Part shown: in pieces, positions 1 to 7,186 of the stretch | Numbering within the stretch: position 1 is the first letter of the stretch | How the letters are laid out: each line of letters opens with the position of its first letter | NCBI GenBank assembly: GCA_030666985.1 | Contig: DAOUWT010000014.1 | Coordinates: forward strand, 1-19,785 | Reading direction: 5' to 3' | Length of the DNA: 19,785 nt | Source: Chloroflexota bacterium | GTDB lineage: Bacteria > Chloroflexota > Anaerolineae > Anaerolineales > UBA11858 | Position numbers and translations under genes: made by a program | Notes under the pieces: generated by a model | The model's input: the letters and a program-made list of their open reading frames with translations, nothing else | Told to the model about the DNA's origin: nothing | Database searches by the model: none

Positions 1-34
1 AAATGAGAACGTAATCCCGCTCTGCCCGGAATAG
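1..34 (+). CDS. Possible C-terminal tail of an upstream gene (partial)
   Basis: A reading frame open from the left edge ends in TAG at 32-34, giving the tail NENVIPLCPE. It stops 12 bases before the next start codon, the spacing expected within an operon. Ten residues are too few to assign a family, and an open frame this short can occur by chance. Confidence 0.25.
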   Translation, partial: NENVIPLCPE

Positions 35-46
35 CGAGGAATAGCT

Positions 47-763
47 ATGAAACCACTCACCGACCAAATCATACTCATCACCGGCGCGGGCCGCGGAGCG
101 GGGAAAACGCTGGCCCACGCATTGTCCGCCAAGGAAGCCGCCATAGCCGCCGTTGACATTTCCCCGTTGCTGTTGGATGAGCTAGAGGAGGCAATCCGCG
201 CCGAGGGTGGGCGGTGCGGCACTTATGTCAGTGACATGGCCAAAAAGCGTTTTGTGCAGGGCACGCTGGAGGAAGTTCTCGAGGATTGGGGGAGGATTGA
301 CGTCCTCATCAACGCCGGGCACGTAGACCCCAGGGGCAATATCCTGGATTTGGACGCCTGGGATTGGCAGCGATCCCTGGAGGTCAACCTCTCCGGCGTG
401 TTCTACGCCATCCAAGCCTTTGGGCGGATTGCGGGGGAGCGTGTTGCAAAAGAGCAACCTGACACTAGGGAAGGGGTTGACGCTTGGGGGAGGGTTAACG
501 CCGCAGGGGTGGTCAACCTCACCCCCAGCGTGGGGAACCCGGCCCTCACGGTCAGCGTCTCCGCCGTGTTGAGGCTCACCCACGAGGCCGCCCGTGAGCT
601 AGAATCCCACAACATCCGCGTCAACGCCCTTTGTCCTGATGGCATGGCTGCGGAAGACTTGATCAAGAATGTTCTGCAATACATCACCCCATCCCCCAAA
701 GAGCTTACCGGAATGGTGGCTTCTAAAACAGGAAATTACCTCATTTCTGAATTATTGCTGTAA
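47..763 (+). CDS. Short-chain dehydrogenase/reductase-like protein with eroded active site
   Basis: A 238-residue SDR-fold protein. The N-terminal NAD(P)-binding glycine motif TGAGRGAG is at residues 12-19, the structural LINAG motif at 88-91 and the IRVNALCP strand at about 190-197, all in classical SDR order. The catalytic YxxxK motif is missing. Aligning back from the conserved Thr178 places Leu167 where Tyr is expected and Val171 where Lys is expected. An extra loop (about residues 131-150) precedes the active-site strand. The start has AGGA about 8 bases upstream. The enoyl-CoA hydratase gene follows 80 bases later on the same strand, so a role near acyl-CoA metabolism is possible. Without Tyr and Lys normal SDR oxidoreduction is doubtful: it may bind nucleotide without turnover, or be decaying. 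Confidence 0.75.
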   Translation: MKPLTDQIILITGAGRGAGKTLAHALSAKEAAIAAVDISPLLLDELEEAIRAEGGRCGTYVSDMAKKRFVQGTLEEVLEDWGRIDVLINAGHVDPRGNILDLDAWDWQRSLEVNLSGVFYAIQAFGRIAGERVAKEQPDTREGVDAWGRVNAAGVVNLTPSVGNPALTVSVSAVLRLTHEAARELESHNIRVNALCPDGMAAEDLIKNVLQYITPSPKELTGMVASKTGNYLISELLL

Positions 764-785
764 TTTTGTTGTATAATAGAGGGGG

Positions 786-842
786 CAAAGGATGCAAAGG
801 ATACAGGATACAAAAGATACAGAAGATACAAAGGAGATAAGA
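786..842 (+). repeat. Degenerate tandem array, unit about AAGATACA
   Basis: Five or six imperfect copies of a 7-10-nt unit (variants GGATACA, AAGATACA, GAAGATACA) fill most of the gap between the dehydrogenase and enoyl-CoA hydratase genes. The last copy carries AAGGAG at 831-836, the Shine-Dalgarno sequence of the next gene. Confidence 0.7.
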
Positions 843-843
843 A

Positions 844-1620
844 ATGCTAGACTACCACACCATTCTCACAGAAAGCAAAGAAGGCGTAGGCATCATTCGC
901 TTGAACCGGCCCAAGGCCCTCAACGCCCTCAGCCCGCAGCTTATGGATGAGACCCTGAATGCCTTGTTCGCCTTCGACGCCCAAGATGATATTGGGGCCA
1001 TACTCATCACGGGGAGCGACAAAGCCTTCGCGGCTGGGGCTGACATAAAAGAGATGTCCACCGCTTCTGTGATAGACATGCTGAAAAGTGATTTCATCCC
1101 CACTTTTGCGAAAATCCGCGAGATCAAGAAACCCATCATCGCCGCTGTTTCGGGCTGGTGTCTGGGCGGCGGGAACGAGTTGGCCATGTCCTGCGATATG
1201 GTGGTGGCCTCTGAGACGGCCCGGTTTGGGCAGCCGGAGATCAACCTGGGCGTCATCCCCGGGGCGGGGGGAACTCAGCGACTGACAAAAGCGGTCGGGA
1301 AAGCCATTGCCATGGAGATGGTGCTCAATAATCGCACCCTAACGGCCCAAGAAGCCCTTGAATATGGTCTGGTCAATTACGTTCTCCCCGTAGAAGAGTA
1401 TTATGAGAAAGCACTTTCACTGGCCGTGGAAATCGCCCAACGCGCTCCTGTGGCCCTTCAACTTGGCAAAGAAGCGGTCAACAAGGCTTTCGAGACCTTC
1501 TTGGCCGAGGGGCTTGAGGATGAGCGGCGTTCATTCTATCTCTTATTTGCTTCTGAGGATCAAAAAGAGGGGATGAGTGCTTTTATAGAGAAACGTAAGG
1601 CGGAGTGGAGGGGTGATTAG
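844..1620 (+). CDS. Enoyl-CoA hydratase (crotonase family)
   Basis: A 258-residue protein of full family length. Crotonases hydrate 2-enoyl-CoA to 3-hydroxyacyl-CoA in fatty-acid beta-oxidation or butanoate metabolism in the cytoplasm. The oxyanion-hole segment FAAGADIKEM lies at residues 62-71 and the second one at CLGGGNELAMSCD (106-118). Both general acid/base glutamates are present: Glu112 in GGNELA and Glu132 in QPEINLGVIPGAGGTQR. The start is supported by AAGGAG at 831-836, 7 bases upstream. It follows the SDR-like gene on the same strand and may be co-transcribed with it. Substrate chain length cannot be read from the sequence, and other crotonase reactions remain possible, although two Glu residues in the right places favour a hydratase. 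Confidence 0.9.
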   Translation: MLDYHTILTESKEGVGIIRLNRPKALNALSPQLMDETLNALFAFDAQDDIGAILITGSDKAFAAGADIKEMSTASVIDMLKSDFIPTFAKIREIKKPIIAAVSGWCLGGGNELAMSCDMVVASETARFGQPEINLGVIPGAGGTQRLTKAVGKAIAMEMVLNNRTLTAQEALEYGLVNYVLPVEEYYEKALSLAVEIAQRAPVALQLGKEAVNKAFETFLAEGLEDERRSFYLLFASEDQKEGMSAFIEKRKAEWRGD

Positions 1621-1740
1621 GAAACTAGGAAATAGTGACTAGTGATTAGAGAATTAGGAAATCAAAAAATCAAAAGACCAGTTTGAGCTCTCGGGCCATT
1701 CAGACTACGAGACTAAAGACTATCAGACTACAAGACTACG
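1621..1740 (+). repeat. Degenerate tandem arrays (TAGTGAYTAG-type and AGACTAC-type)
   Basis: The gap between two genes is largely repeat. At 1624-1662 there are imperfect TAGGAAATAGTGACTAG / TTAGAGAATTAGGAAA units. At 1701-1740 there are five near-copies of an AGACTAC/AGACTAA unit of 7-9 nt. The second array ends one base before the ATG of the acetyltransferase and leaves no recognisable ribosome binding site. Confidence 0.7.
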
Positions 1741-1741
1741 T

Positions 1742-2530
1742 ATGTCCAACTACCGTGAGCTAGTAAACACCTTCCAAAAACTCGAAATCCCAGCGGAGCG
1801 TCCGGTTATTGTCCACGCTTCGCCATTGTTTCTTGGTGGAATAGAAGGGGGAGAGAATGCCCTGTTAGGTGCCTTGACTGCGGTTTACGATTCTATTTTG
1901 ACTCCCACCTTCACCTATCAAACTATGGTAGTTCCTAGGGAAGGGCCAGAGAATAATGGGTTGGACTATAAGAATCCCCCTGAATCTAGCCAATATGCGG
2001 TCTTCTTTGAACCTGACATGCTAGCCAGCTCTGCCATGGGTGAATTGGCCGAGGTCATGCGGACACGCACCCGCGCCAATCGCTCTTTTCATCCCATCCT
2101 CTCCTTTGCCGGGATTCACGTGAAGGATGCCTTGGATGCTCAAACGCTCTCCCAGCCCCTGGCACCGATTGAGGTTTTGGCGGATAAGGATGGGTGGGTT
2201 CTCCTTTTGGGTGTAGACCAGACCGCCAATGTCAGCATCCATTACGCTGAACAATTAGCCGGGCGAAAACAATTTATCCGCTGGGCGCTCACGCCGGCGG
2301 GCGTCAAAGAATGTCCCAATTTTCCGGGATGCTCACGGGGGTTCAATGCCCTGTCGCCGCACATTCAATATCACGTTCGAAAAGAAGCATTTGGCTCGAC
2401 CGTGATCACGGCCATGTCCCTCCAGGCCATGATTCCACTCGCTCAGAAACTTATCCTAGAAGACCCCGCTGCGCTGCTGTGTGACAAGGGGGATTGTGCG
2501 CGGTGTGAGGCGGTGAAGAGTGAAAAGTAA
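1742..2530 (+). CDS. AAC(3)-family aminoglycoside N(3)-acetyltransferase-like protein
   Basis: A 262-residue protein matching the antibiotic N-acetyltransferase (AAC(3)/YokD) family, which moves an acetyl group from acetyl-CoA to an amine. Family landmarks in order: VIVHASPLFLGGIEGG (residues 22-37), the TPTFTYQ strand, NRSFHPILSFAGI, and LLLGVDQTANVSIHYAEQLAGR, which holds the conserved His-x-x-Glu region. Length is typical. The C-terminus carries a small cysteine cluster (CDKGDCARC) just before the stop. Many chromosomal members of this family have unknown substrates, so resistance should not be assumed. No Shine-Dalgarno is visible because a repeat array abuts the start codon, but the N-terminus fits the family. 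It converges with the island genes and shares their terminator. Confidence 0.8.
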   Translation: MSNYRELVNTFQKLEIPAERPVIVHASPLFLGGIEGGENALLGALTAVYDSILTPTFTYQTMVVPREGPENNGLDYKNPPESSQYAVFFEPDMLASSAMGELAEVMRTRTRANRSFHPILSFAGIHVKDALDAQTLSQPLAPIEVLADKDGWVLLLGVDQTANVSIHYAEQLAGRKQFIRWALTPAGVKECPNFPGCSRGFNALSPHIQYHVRKEAFGSTVITAMSLQAMIPLAQKLILEDPAALLCDKGDCARCEAVKSEK

Positions 2531-2546
2531 TGAGTAATGAGTGAAG
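2513..2546 (+). repeat. Degenerate tandem array, unit about GTAATGA / GTGAAGA
   Basis: Copies GTGAAGA, GTGAAAA, GTAATGA, GTAATGA, GTGAAG run through the last codons and the TAA stop of the acetyltransferase gene. The final residues (VKSEK) are therefore encoded by repeat units. Confidence 0.6.
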
Positions 2547-2566
2547 CGCGAGAGTATTGTTGACAA

Positions 2567-2599
2567 AAAAGAGCCCGATTTCTACAATCAGGCTCTTTT
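2567..2599. terminator. Bidirectional Rho-independent terminator
   Basis: AAAAGAGCC (2567-2575) pairs with GGCTCTTTT (2591-2599). The stem continues inward with GATT (2577-2580) and AATC (2586-2589) across one C/A mismatch, closing on a 5-base loop. A-tract and T-tract flank the two sides, so it can work in both directions, between the plus-strand acetyltransferase gene (stop at 2530) and the minus-strand genes ending at 2633. Confidence 0.9.
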
Positions 2600-2632
2600 G
2601 ATTTCTCAGCGTTCATTCCCCGTCCCCCGTCC

Positions 2633-2767
2633 TTAAAGCCTTTTAAGTACAAGTTTGCGAAGTTCCTGCTGAATGACCTCGAACGGGCGGTCAGCTTCAA
2701 CAATCACCCATCGCTCAGGCTCGGCCTGCGCTAGTTGATGGTATCCCTCCCGCACCCGGCGGTGTGC
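2633..2767 (-). pseudogene. tmk: 3' fragment of a thymidylate kinase gene (last 44 codons)
   Basis: On the minus strand, 44 codons and a TAA stop encode HRRVREGYHQLAQAEPERWV and on to a KRL end. This matches the C-terminus of the two complete Tmk proteins nearby (FHQRVRDGYLELTKLEPSRW and FHQRVRTGYLEMIENEPKRW), including the Arg-rich LID-side segment. Homology stops abruptly near 2767, an in-frame TAG lies at 2768-2770, and the TIR-protein stop codon lies 11 bases further on. The fragment is visibly richer in G+C than the island genes and looks like host DNA. The most likely reading is the remnant of the resident tmk, whose 5' three quarters were lost when the island arrived. No matching 5' part was found elsewhere in the window. 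Confidence 0.85.
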
Positions 2768-2781
2768 CTATTTCCAAGTTT

Positions 2782-4194
2782 CTAAACTCTTTTTTTGAGA
2801 ATTTCAATAATTTTATCCATGTTGTGAAAATCTATTGCCTGATAAGCTCTTAACCTTTCTGGTAAATCTTGTGTAGAGCAATTTAACAAAATAGGCAATA
2901 TGCGAATATCTAGTGCCCAAGCTGCTCCCCATTCCGTTGTTACCCATTCACTATTTAAGCTGTTTGGAGTAGCTAATAAGCAAACTAATTTTGAATTTGT
3001 GAGAGCATTTTTTATATCTAGTTCCCATTTTGAGCCTGGTACAAGTTCTTTCTCGGATGAAAAGACTTTAATTCTTTTCTTTGAAAGAAAAGATTCTAAC
3101 TTTCTAGCTTCATCTTTATCTATGGAAGAGTAGCTTAGAAAAATATCGTATTCTTCTGCTTTTACAGACTTTGGTTCTTCTAATCTCAATATTGTTTCGC
3201 TGATATCAAGAATGGTGTTTATTATAGCCAAACTTGTTTCGTCAACCCCGTTTGTAGAAATCAACTCTTTTATTTTTCCAAGTTTATCTTTTGTTTGAGA
3301 TACGGACACCTTAGCTATTGGAATACTCTGTTTTTTCAAAACATAATCATAAGATTTTATCAGTTCCGAAATATCTTCTTGATATGTAGGTAGTATCGTA
3401 GCTAAAGCATCTAAGTTTTCTTTTACAATATTCAGTTGTCTAAAATCAATCAAACTATCAGGCCTACTATCGTAGAGTTCACATTGACAAGGTGATGATT
3501 TACATAATGAACAACCTTCAAAGTAATAGTCAATAAACGCATCATCTAGCGATCTGTTTGGATGCAAAATTCCCCATACTCCTAGAATCCATGCCAGCAC
3601 ATCTGCAATTTCCTCACCAACTGCTTCTAGAGGTTTTTCTCCTTTTTTATAACTGCTATAAGCTTCGTGGATTTCAGCAATCTCTTCATGTATCTTTGCA
3701 ATATGATGCCATGCTCCAGCAAAGTGCCATATAGCTTCATTAACTGAATAAATTTCCGTAACGTTCTTTATCGCCTTATCAAAGTTGAATATCTTTTCTG
3801 TGTTGCGCATTGTTTCATACTTGAAAGACATTTCTTGCCCCATCTTATAAGCAGGCATAGCTTTTAATGGGTTTTTGCTTGTCTTGAAACAAACACATTG
3901 AGACTCAAGACAATATGGGCATATCCCTGGATATTTTCTAAGAAACGCATCTTGTAAATTAATTTTCAATTTGGTTGAAACAGAGAATAGCCATGAAATT
4001 GGCAAGATAAAAGCTTTGTCTACTTGTGTTTTTGTTATTACCGATTTGCCTAAATACCCCACAGTTCTATCCAAGTAACAATATAAATGTTCAAAGTCTC
4101 GTTTTTTGTTGATTACTGAATACACATCATCAATATATTTTTGATAGAAAGACATATCAATTTCTGTGTAGTCTTTGAACACATTATTCTTCAT
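2782..4194 (-). CDS. MazG-like/TIR-domain protein 1 (putative defence effector)
   Basis: A 470-residue protein with the start set at 4194: GGGAGGTG lies 8 bases upstream and the N-terminus then aligns with TIR protein 2. A start at 4260 would add a spurious hydrophobic leader. The N-terminal region has two MazG-like helical halves. The first (to about residue 102) ends in a CPYC...CVC cysteine cluster (Cys92, 95, 100, 102). The second carries the metal-binding EIAE (171-174) and EIAD (195-198) motifs, then Cys228, 231, 236, 238. A helical linker leads to a C-terminal TIR domain (about 348-470) starting YDIFLSYSSIDKDE, with the putative NADase Glu421 in SEWVTTEWGAAW. TIR domains of this kind often cleave NAD+ in phage defence, and MazG proteins hydrolyse (d)NTPs. 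A nucleotide-triggered effector role is inference. Confidence 0.85.
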   Translation of the reverse strand: MKNNVFKDYTEIDMSFYQKYIDDVYSVINKKRDFEHLYCYLDRTVGYLGKSVITKTQVDKAFILPISWLFSVSTKLKINLQDAFLRKYPGICPYCLESQCVCFKTSKNPLKAMPAYKMGQEMSFKYETMRNTEKIFNFDKAIKNVTEIYSVNEAIWHFAGAWHHIAKIHEEIAEIHEAYSSYKKGEKPLEAVGEEIADVLAWILGVWGILHPNRSLDDAFIDYYFEGCSLCKSSPCQCELYDSRPDSLIDFRQLNIVKENLDALATILPTYQEDISELIKSYDYVLKKQSIPIAKVSVSQTKDKLGKIKELISTNGVDETSLAIINTILDISETILRLEEPKSVKAEEYDIFLSYSSIDKDEARKLESFLSKKRIKVFSSEKELVPGSKWELDIKNALTNSKLVCLLATPNSLNSEWVTTEWGAAWALDIRILPILLNCSTQDLPERLRAYQAIDFHNMDKIIEILKKRV

Positions 4195-4301
4195 AATTGC
4201 ACCTCCCACAAGTAATTTTACTGTAATATACCCATAAGCAAACAGGCAGATTGATGCCAATAACTTTATCGCAAGAAAATATTAATTGTATGAAAACAAC
4301 A

Positions 4302-4919
4302 TCACTTTTGCTTTATCCTCTCTAAGATGACAGCTTGTAGTTTTTCTTGCACCGTATCCCAATTTTGATTTGCATCAATAATAATCCATCTTGAAGGCTC
4401 AAGTTTTGTTAATTCCAGATAACCATCCCGCACACGTTGGTGAAATTCATTATCGTAAGCATCAATGCGATTCCATTCATTTCCATTTTCTTTTCGTTCT
4501 AATCCAATCTCTATATCAACATCAAGTAGAATAGTTAAATCAGGACCAAGTCCGCCTGTAGCATAATTTATTAGGGATCTAATTTCTTCAATATTTTGTT
4601 GATGCCCATATCCTTGATAGGCAAGTGTTGAATCAATATAACGATCACAAATAACAATAGCATCTTCCTGTAATCGTAGTTTAATTACTTGTTCGACGAA
4701 TTGTGCACGTGCAGCCTGATACAATAAAGTTTCCGTGCGGGGATGCATTTCAGTATTTTTTAAGTCGTGTAATATCTCACGTATTTGTTCGCCAATAGAT
4801 GTTCCTCCTGGTTCACGCGTAGCATAGACAATATATCCTTTGCTGCGTAAAAACTCAACAAGCGGTAGGATATGGGATGTTTTGCCGCTGCCTTCAGGGC
4901 CTTCAAGTGTAATAAACAT
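4302..4919 (-). CDS. tmk: Thymidylate kinase (dTMP kinase), island copy 1
   Basis: A 205-residue protein of normal Tmk length, a cytoplasmic enzyme phosphorylating dTMP to dTDP with ATP. The P-loop GPEGSGKT is at residues 7-14, followed by TREPGG (34-39), the RTETLLYQAARAQ helix, CDRYIDSTLAYQGYG with the DRY triad, and the LID-side segment DAYDNEFHQRVRDGY. All expected catalytic features are present, so it should be active. It may serve as the cell's working dTMP kinase now that the resident copy at 2633-2767 is broken. It lies between two TIR genes, 107 bases upstream of TIR protein 1 and 157 bases downstream of TIR protein 2. It is clearly paralogous to the copy at 6539-7168 (well over half of residues identical by eye). 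Confidence 0.92.
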   Translation of the reverse strand: MFITLEGPEGSGKTSHILPLVEFLRSKGYIVYATREPGGTSIGEQIREILHDLKNTEMHPRTETLLYQAARAQFVEQVIKLRLQEDAIVICDRYIDSTLAYQGYGHQQNIEEIRSLINYATGGLGPDLTILLDVDIEIGLERKENGNEWNRIDAYDNEFHQRVRDGYLELTKLEPSRWIIIDANQNWDTVQEKLQAVILERIKQK

Positions 4920-5076
4920 CTTATATTTTTCTCTTACGGAATAAGTTTATGGAAATAATCTATGCAGTATCTTTCCCTATGGTAGATGGGTCAGCAACGG
5001 CTACAGGTGAAAACGTTAAATTCAAAAGCTGAGTGTTTCATGGGTTTTATTTGATAAGTGTCCCTCATATTTGGTT

Positions 5077-6486
5077 TTAGTTCGTTTGTTCTAATACTTT
5101 GGATATATTGGCTAATTCGTGAAAATTAACTGCTTGGTAATCACTCAACATTTCTGGCAAATCTTTTACAGAGCATTGAAATAGGATAGGAATGATTTTT
5201 AGTTCAAGGAACCATGCACCTCCCAACTCAGAGCTTACCCAGTCACTATCTAAACTGTTTGGCGATGCTAAGATGCAGAGTGACTTTGAATTTTTAAGCG
5301 CTTTTCGAAGATTATCTTTCCATAGTGCGCCAGGCTGTATTCCTTTTTCTGCCATGAATACTTCTAAACCCTGTTCCGTCCAAGTTTTATCGGCTTCTCT
5401 TGCCTGATCCTTATCAAGAGTTGAATAACTGAGAAATATATCGTACTGTTTCTTTGTTTCGTCTGCGTGCTCATGCGATATTTTACTCAACTCATCAAAA
5501 ATTGCTGTTGCTTGTTCTAAAAACTGGCTGGCTGTAAACACGTTTTGAGTTTTTACCACATGATTATAAGTTTTTCTCAATTGATCCACTTCTTCCTGAT
5601 ATTTAGATTGATCCACTTCTTCCTGATATTTAGCTTGAGATTGTCTAGGTAGTTGGTTATACATACTATTTATTTTTTCCATGATAGAATTTATTTTAGT
5701 GGTGTCAACCAAGCCTGTCGGCCTGCTGCTATGCAAAGAACATTTGCACGGGTCTGCGTCGCACACTGGACAGCCAGATGCATAATAGTCTTGGAAAGCA
5801 GTATCTAAAGACTTATTCGGAAAAAGAATCTCCCACACTCCAACGATCCATGCAAAGACATCAACCGTTTCACCTGCTACGATGGAAAGGAATGCTTCTC
5901 TTTCGTCTTTTTCACCTTCTTCGTATCTGCTAACAGCCTTATTGTAATTACTAATCGCCTCATGAATTTCAGCTACTTCTTCAGGAATTTTTCTGATATG
6001 CCTTTGTGCCCTATTGGAAGGCCATAGATTTTCATTTATAGTGTATATTCCTCTTATATTTTTTGCGGCTTTATCAAGAGTGTATGTTTCACTAGATTTT
6101 TTTATTTTCTCAAAGTTTTTCTCTCCCGGAGAAACACGATTTGGGCTCAAAAACTTTTTGCCTGTTGTGAGACAGACGCAACGAGGTTCTTTACAGTGTG
6201 GACATATACCTGGATATTTTTCTAAAAAAGCATCCTGAACATCAAATTCAAGTTTTGTTGATAGTGAGAATATCCAAGAAATCGCGATAACAAAATTGTT
6301 CGGAGTTGTTTGATCTTTAAGGCCTAAATGACCTAAACTTTTGCAAAAATATCCTGAACTTCTGACTAGATAGCCATATATATTATCAACATTGCGGCCT
6401 TCGTTTGTATCGGAATATAAATCTTTCAACATCTTTTGATAAGAAGCTATATTGAAATTCTTGCTATTATTTACTTGAGTTTTCAT
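5077..6486 (-). CDS. MazG-like/TIR-domain protein 2 (putative defence effector)
   Basis: A 469-residue paralogue of TIR protein 1 with the same architecture but well diverged, so the duplication is old. First MazG-like half with Cys95, 98, 103, 105 (CPHC...CVC). Second half with EVAE (170-173), ETVD (206-209) and Cys239, 242, 247, 249. Linker about 260-345, then a TIR domain from 348 (YDIFLSYSTLDKD) with putative catalytic Glu420 in SDWVSSELGGAW. The spacing between the two acidic motifs is longer than in protein 1 because of an inserted Glu/Lys-rich loop (about 183-196). The linker contains an exact 9-residue tandem duplication (YQEEVDQSK repeated). It lies 52 bases downstream of a tmk and upstream of another, so the tmk-TIR pair appears twice. 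The 157-base gap downstream (4920-5076) shows no convincing gene. Confidence 0.85.
   Translation of the reverse strand: MKTQVNNSKNFNIASYQKMLKDLYSDTNEGRNVDNIYGYLVRSSGYFCKSLGHLGLKDQTTPNNFVIAISWIFSLSTKLEFDVQDAFLEKYPGICPHCKEPRCVCLTTGKKFLSPNRVSPGEKNFEKIKKSSETYTLDKAAKNIRGIYTINENLWPSNRAQRHIRKIPEEVAEIHEAISNYNKAVSRYEEGEKDEREAFLSIVAGETVDVFAWIVGVWEILFPNKSLDTAFQDYYASGCPVCDADPCKCSLHSSRPTGLVDTTKINSIMEKINSMYNQLPRQSQAKYQEEVDQSKYQEEVDQLRKTYNHVVKTQNVFTASQFLEQATAIFDELSKISHEHADETKKQYDIFLSYSTLDKDQAREADKTWTEQGLEVFMAEKGIQPGALWKDNLRKALKNSKSLCILASPNSLDSDWVSSELGGAWFLELKIIPILFQCSVKDLPEMLSDYQAVNFHELANISKVLEQTN
5580..5633 (-). repeat. Perfect 2 x 27-bp tandem repeat inside TIR gene 2
   Basis: Bases 5580-5606 and 5607-5633 are identical 27-mers in frame, duplicating 9 residues of the predicted helical linker before the TIR domain. 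TIR protein 1 has a single copy at the equivalent place. Identity at every third base indicates a recent event. Confidence 0.95.
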
Positions 6487-6538
6487 AGGATGTCCCTGCC
6501 TTTCTTACAATGTTATTACAGCTTGCCCTAGATTCTTT

Positions 6539-7168
6539 TTAAGCATAGACTTTTACTTTCTTTAAGTATTGTTCAATTTCTTTCCTTATAGATGATTGCA
6601 CAATGTCCCATTCTTTTTCTGCGTCAATCCACACCCATCTCTTAGGTTCATTTTCTATCATCTCCAGATAACCTGTACGCACACGTTGATGGAATTCAAT
6701 AGGATACGCATCCATTCTATTCCATTCATCAGCTTTTCTCTTGCGATTTAAACCCGTCTCAACATCTACATCTAGGTAAATCGTCAAATCAGGAACGAAG
6801 CCTTCCGTCGCATAGTTGATTAAGGAACGTATTTGTGCTAAATCCTGCTGATGCCCATAACCTTGATAGGCTAGAGTCGAATCTGTGTAACGATCAGAGA
6901 TGACAATTTCACCTTTTGCTAAGCGTGGCTTGATTTCTTTTTCCACCAATTGAGCACGAGTGGCCTGAAAAAGTAGCGTTTCTGTACGCACGTCCATATC
7001 AGTGTTTTTAAGATTGTGTAACATCTCGCGCACTTCCTCGCCGATAGGTGTCCCGCCTGGCTCGCAGGTAGAGAAAACAGTATATCCCTGCTCTTGTATA
7101 TATTTAACAAGACAATTGATATGTGATGTCTTACCAGACCCGTCCAGACCTTCAAATGTAAGAAACAT
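6539..7168 (-). CDS. tmk: Thymidylate kinase (dTMP kinase), island copy 2
   Basis: A 209-residue Tmk. P-loop GLDGSGKT (residues 7-14), the RTETLLFQATRAQ helix, SDRYTDSTLAYQGYG with an intact DRY triad, and DAYPIEFHQRVRTGY. The conserved TREPGG motif reads TCEPGG, so the Arg is replaced by Cys while the Glu is kept, a change worth noting in an otherwise canonical enzyme. The C-terminus is slightly longer and Lys-rich. It starts 18 bases after the stop of the extended kinase upstream and is followed after 52 bases by TIR protein 2, so co-transcription is likely. Whether it still supplies dTDP, or has been specialised for the neighbouring TIR protein, cannot be decided from sequence alone. Confidence 0.9.
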   Translation of the reverse strand: MFLTFEGLDGSGKTSHINCLVKYIQEQGYTVFSTCEPGGTPIGEEVREMLHNLKNTDMDVRTETLLFQATRAQLVEKEIKPRLAKGEIVISDRYTDSTLAYQGYGHQQDLAQIRSLINYATEGFVPDLTIYLDVDVETGLNRKRKADEWNRMDAYPIEFHQRVRTGYLEMIENEPKRWVWIDAEKEWDIVQSSIRKEIEQYLKKVKVYA

Positions 7169-7186
7169 AAAGTTGTAAACCGTGTT

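Noticed and set aside
1742..2530. Acetyltransferase as evidence for an antibiotic-resistance cassette
   Set aside because: No integron or transposon features; chromosomal AAC(3)-family members with unknown substrates are common.
4195..4260. Longer start for TIR protein 1 with a hydrophobic N-terminus (signal peptide)
   Set aside because: GGGAGGTG and paralogue alignment place the start at 4194; the hydrophobic stretch is upstream non-coding sequence.
4920..5076. 25-codon open frame between TIR protein 2 and tmk copy 1
   Set aside because: No ribosome binding site, no paralogue in the equivalent gap, and length within chance expectation.
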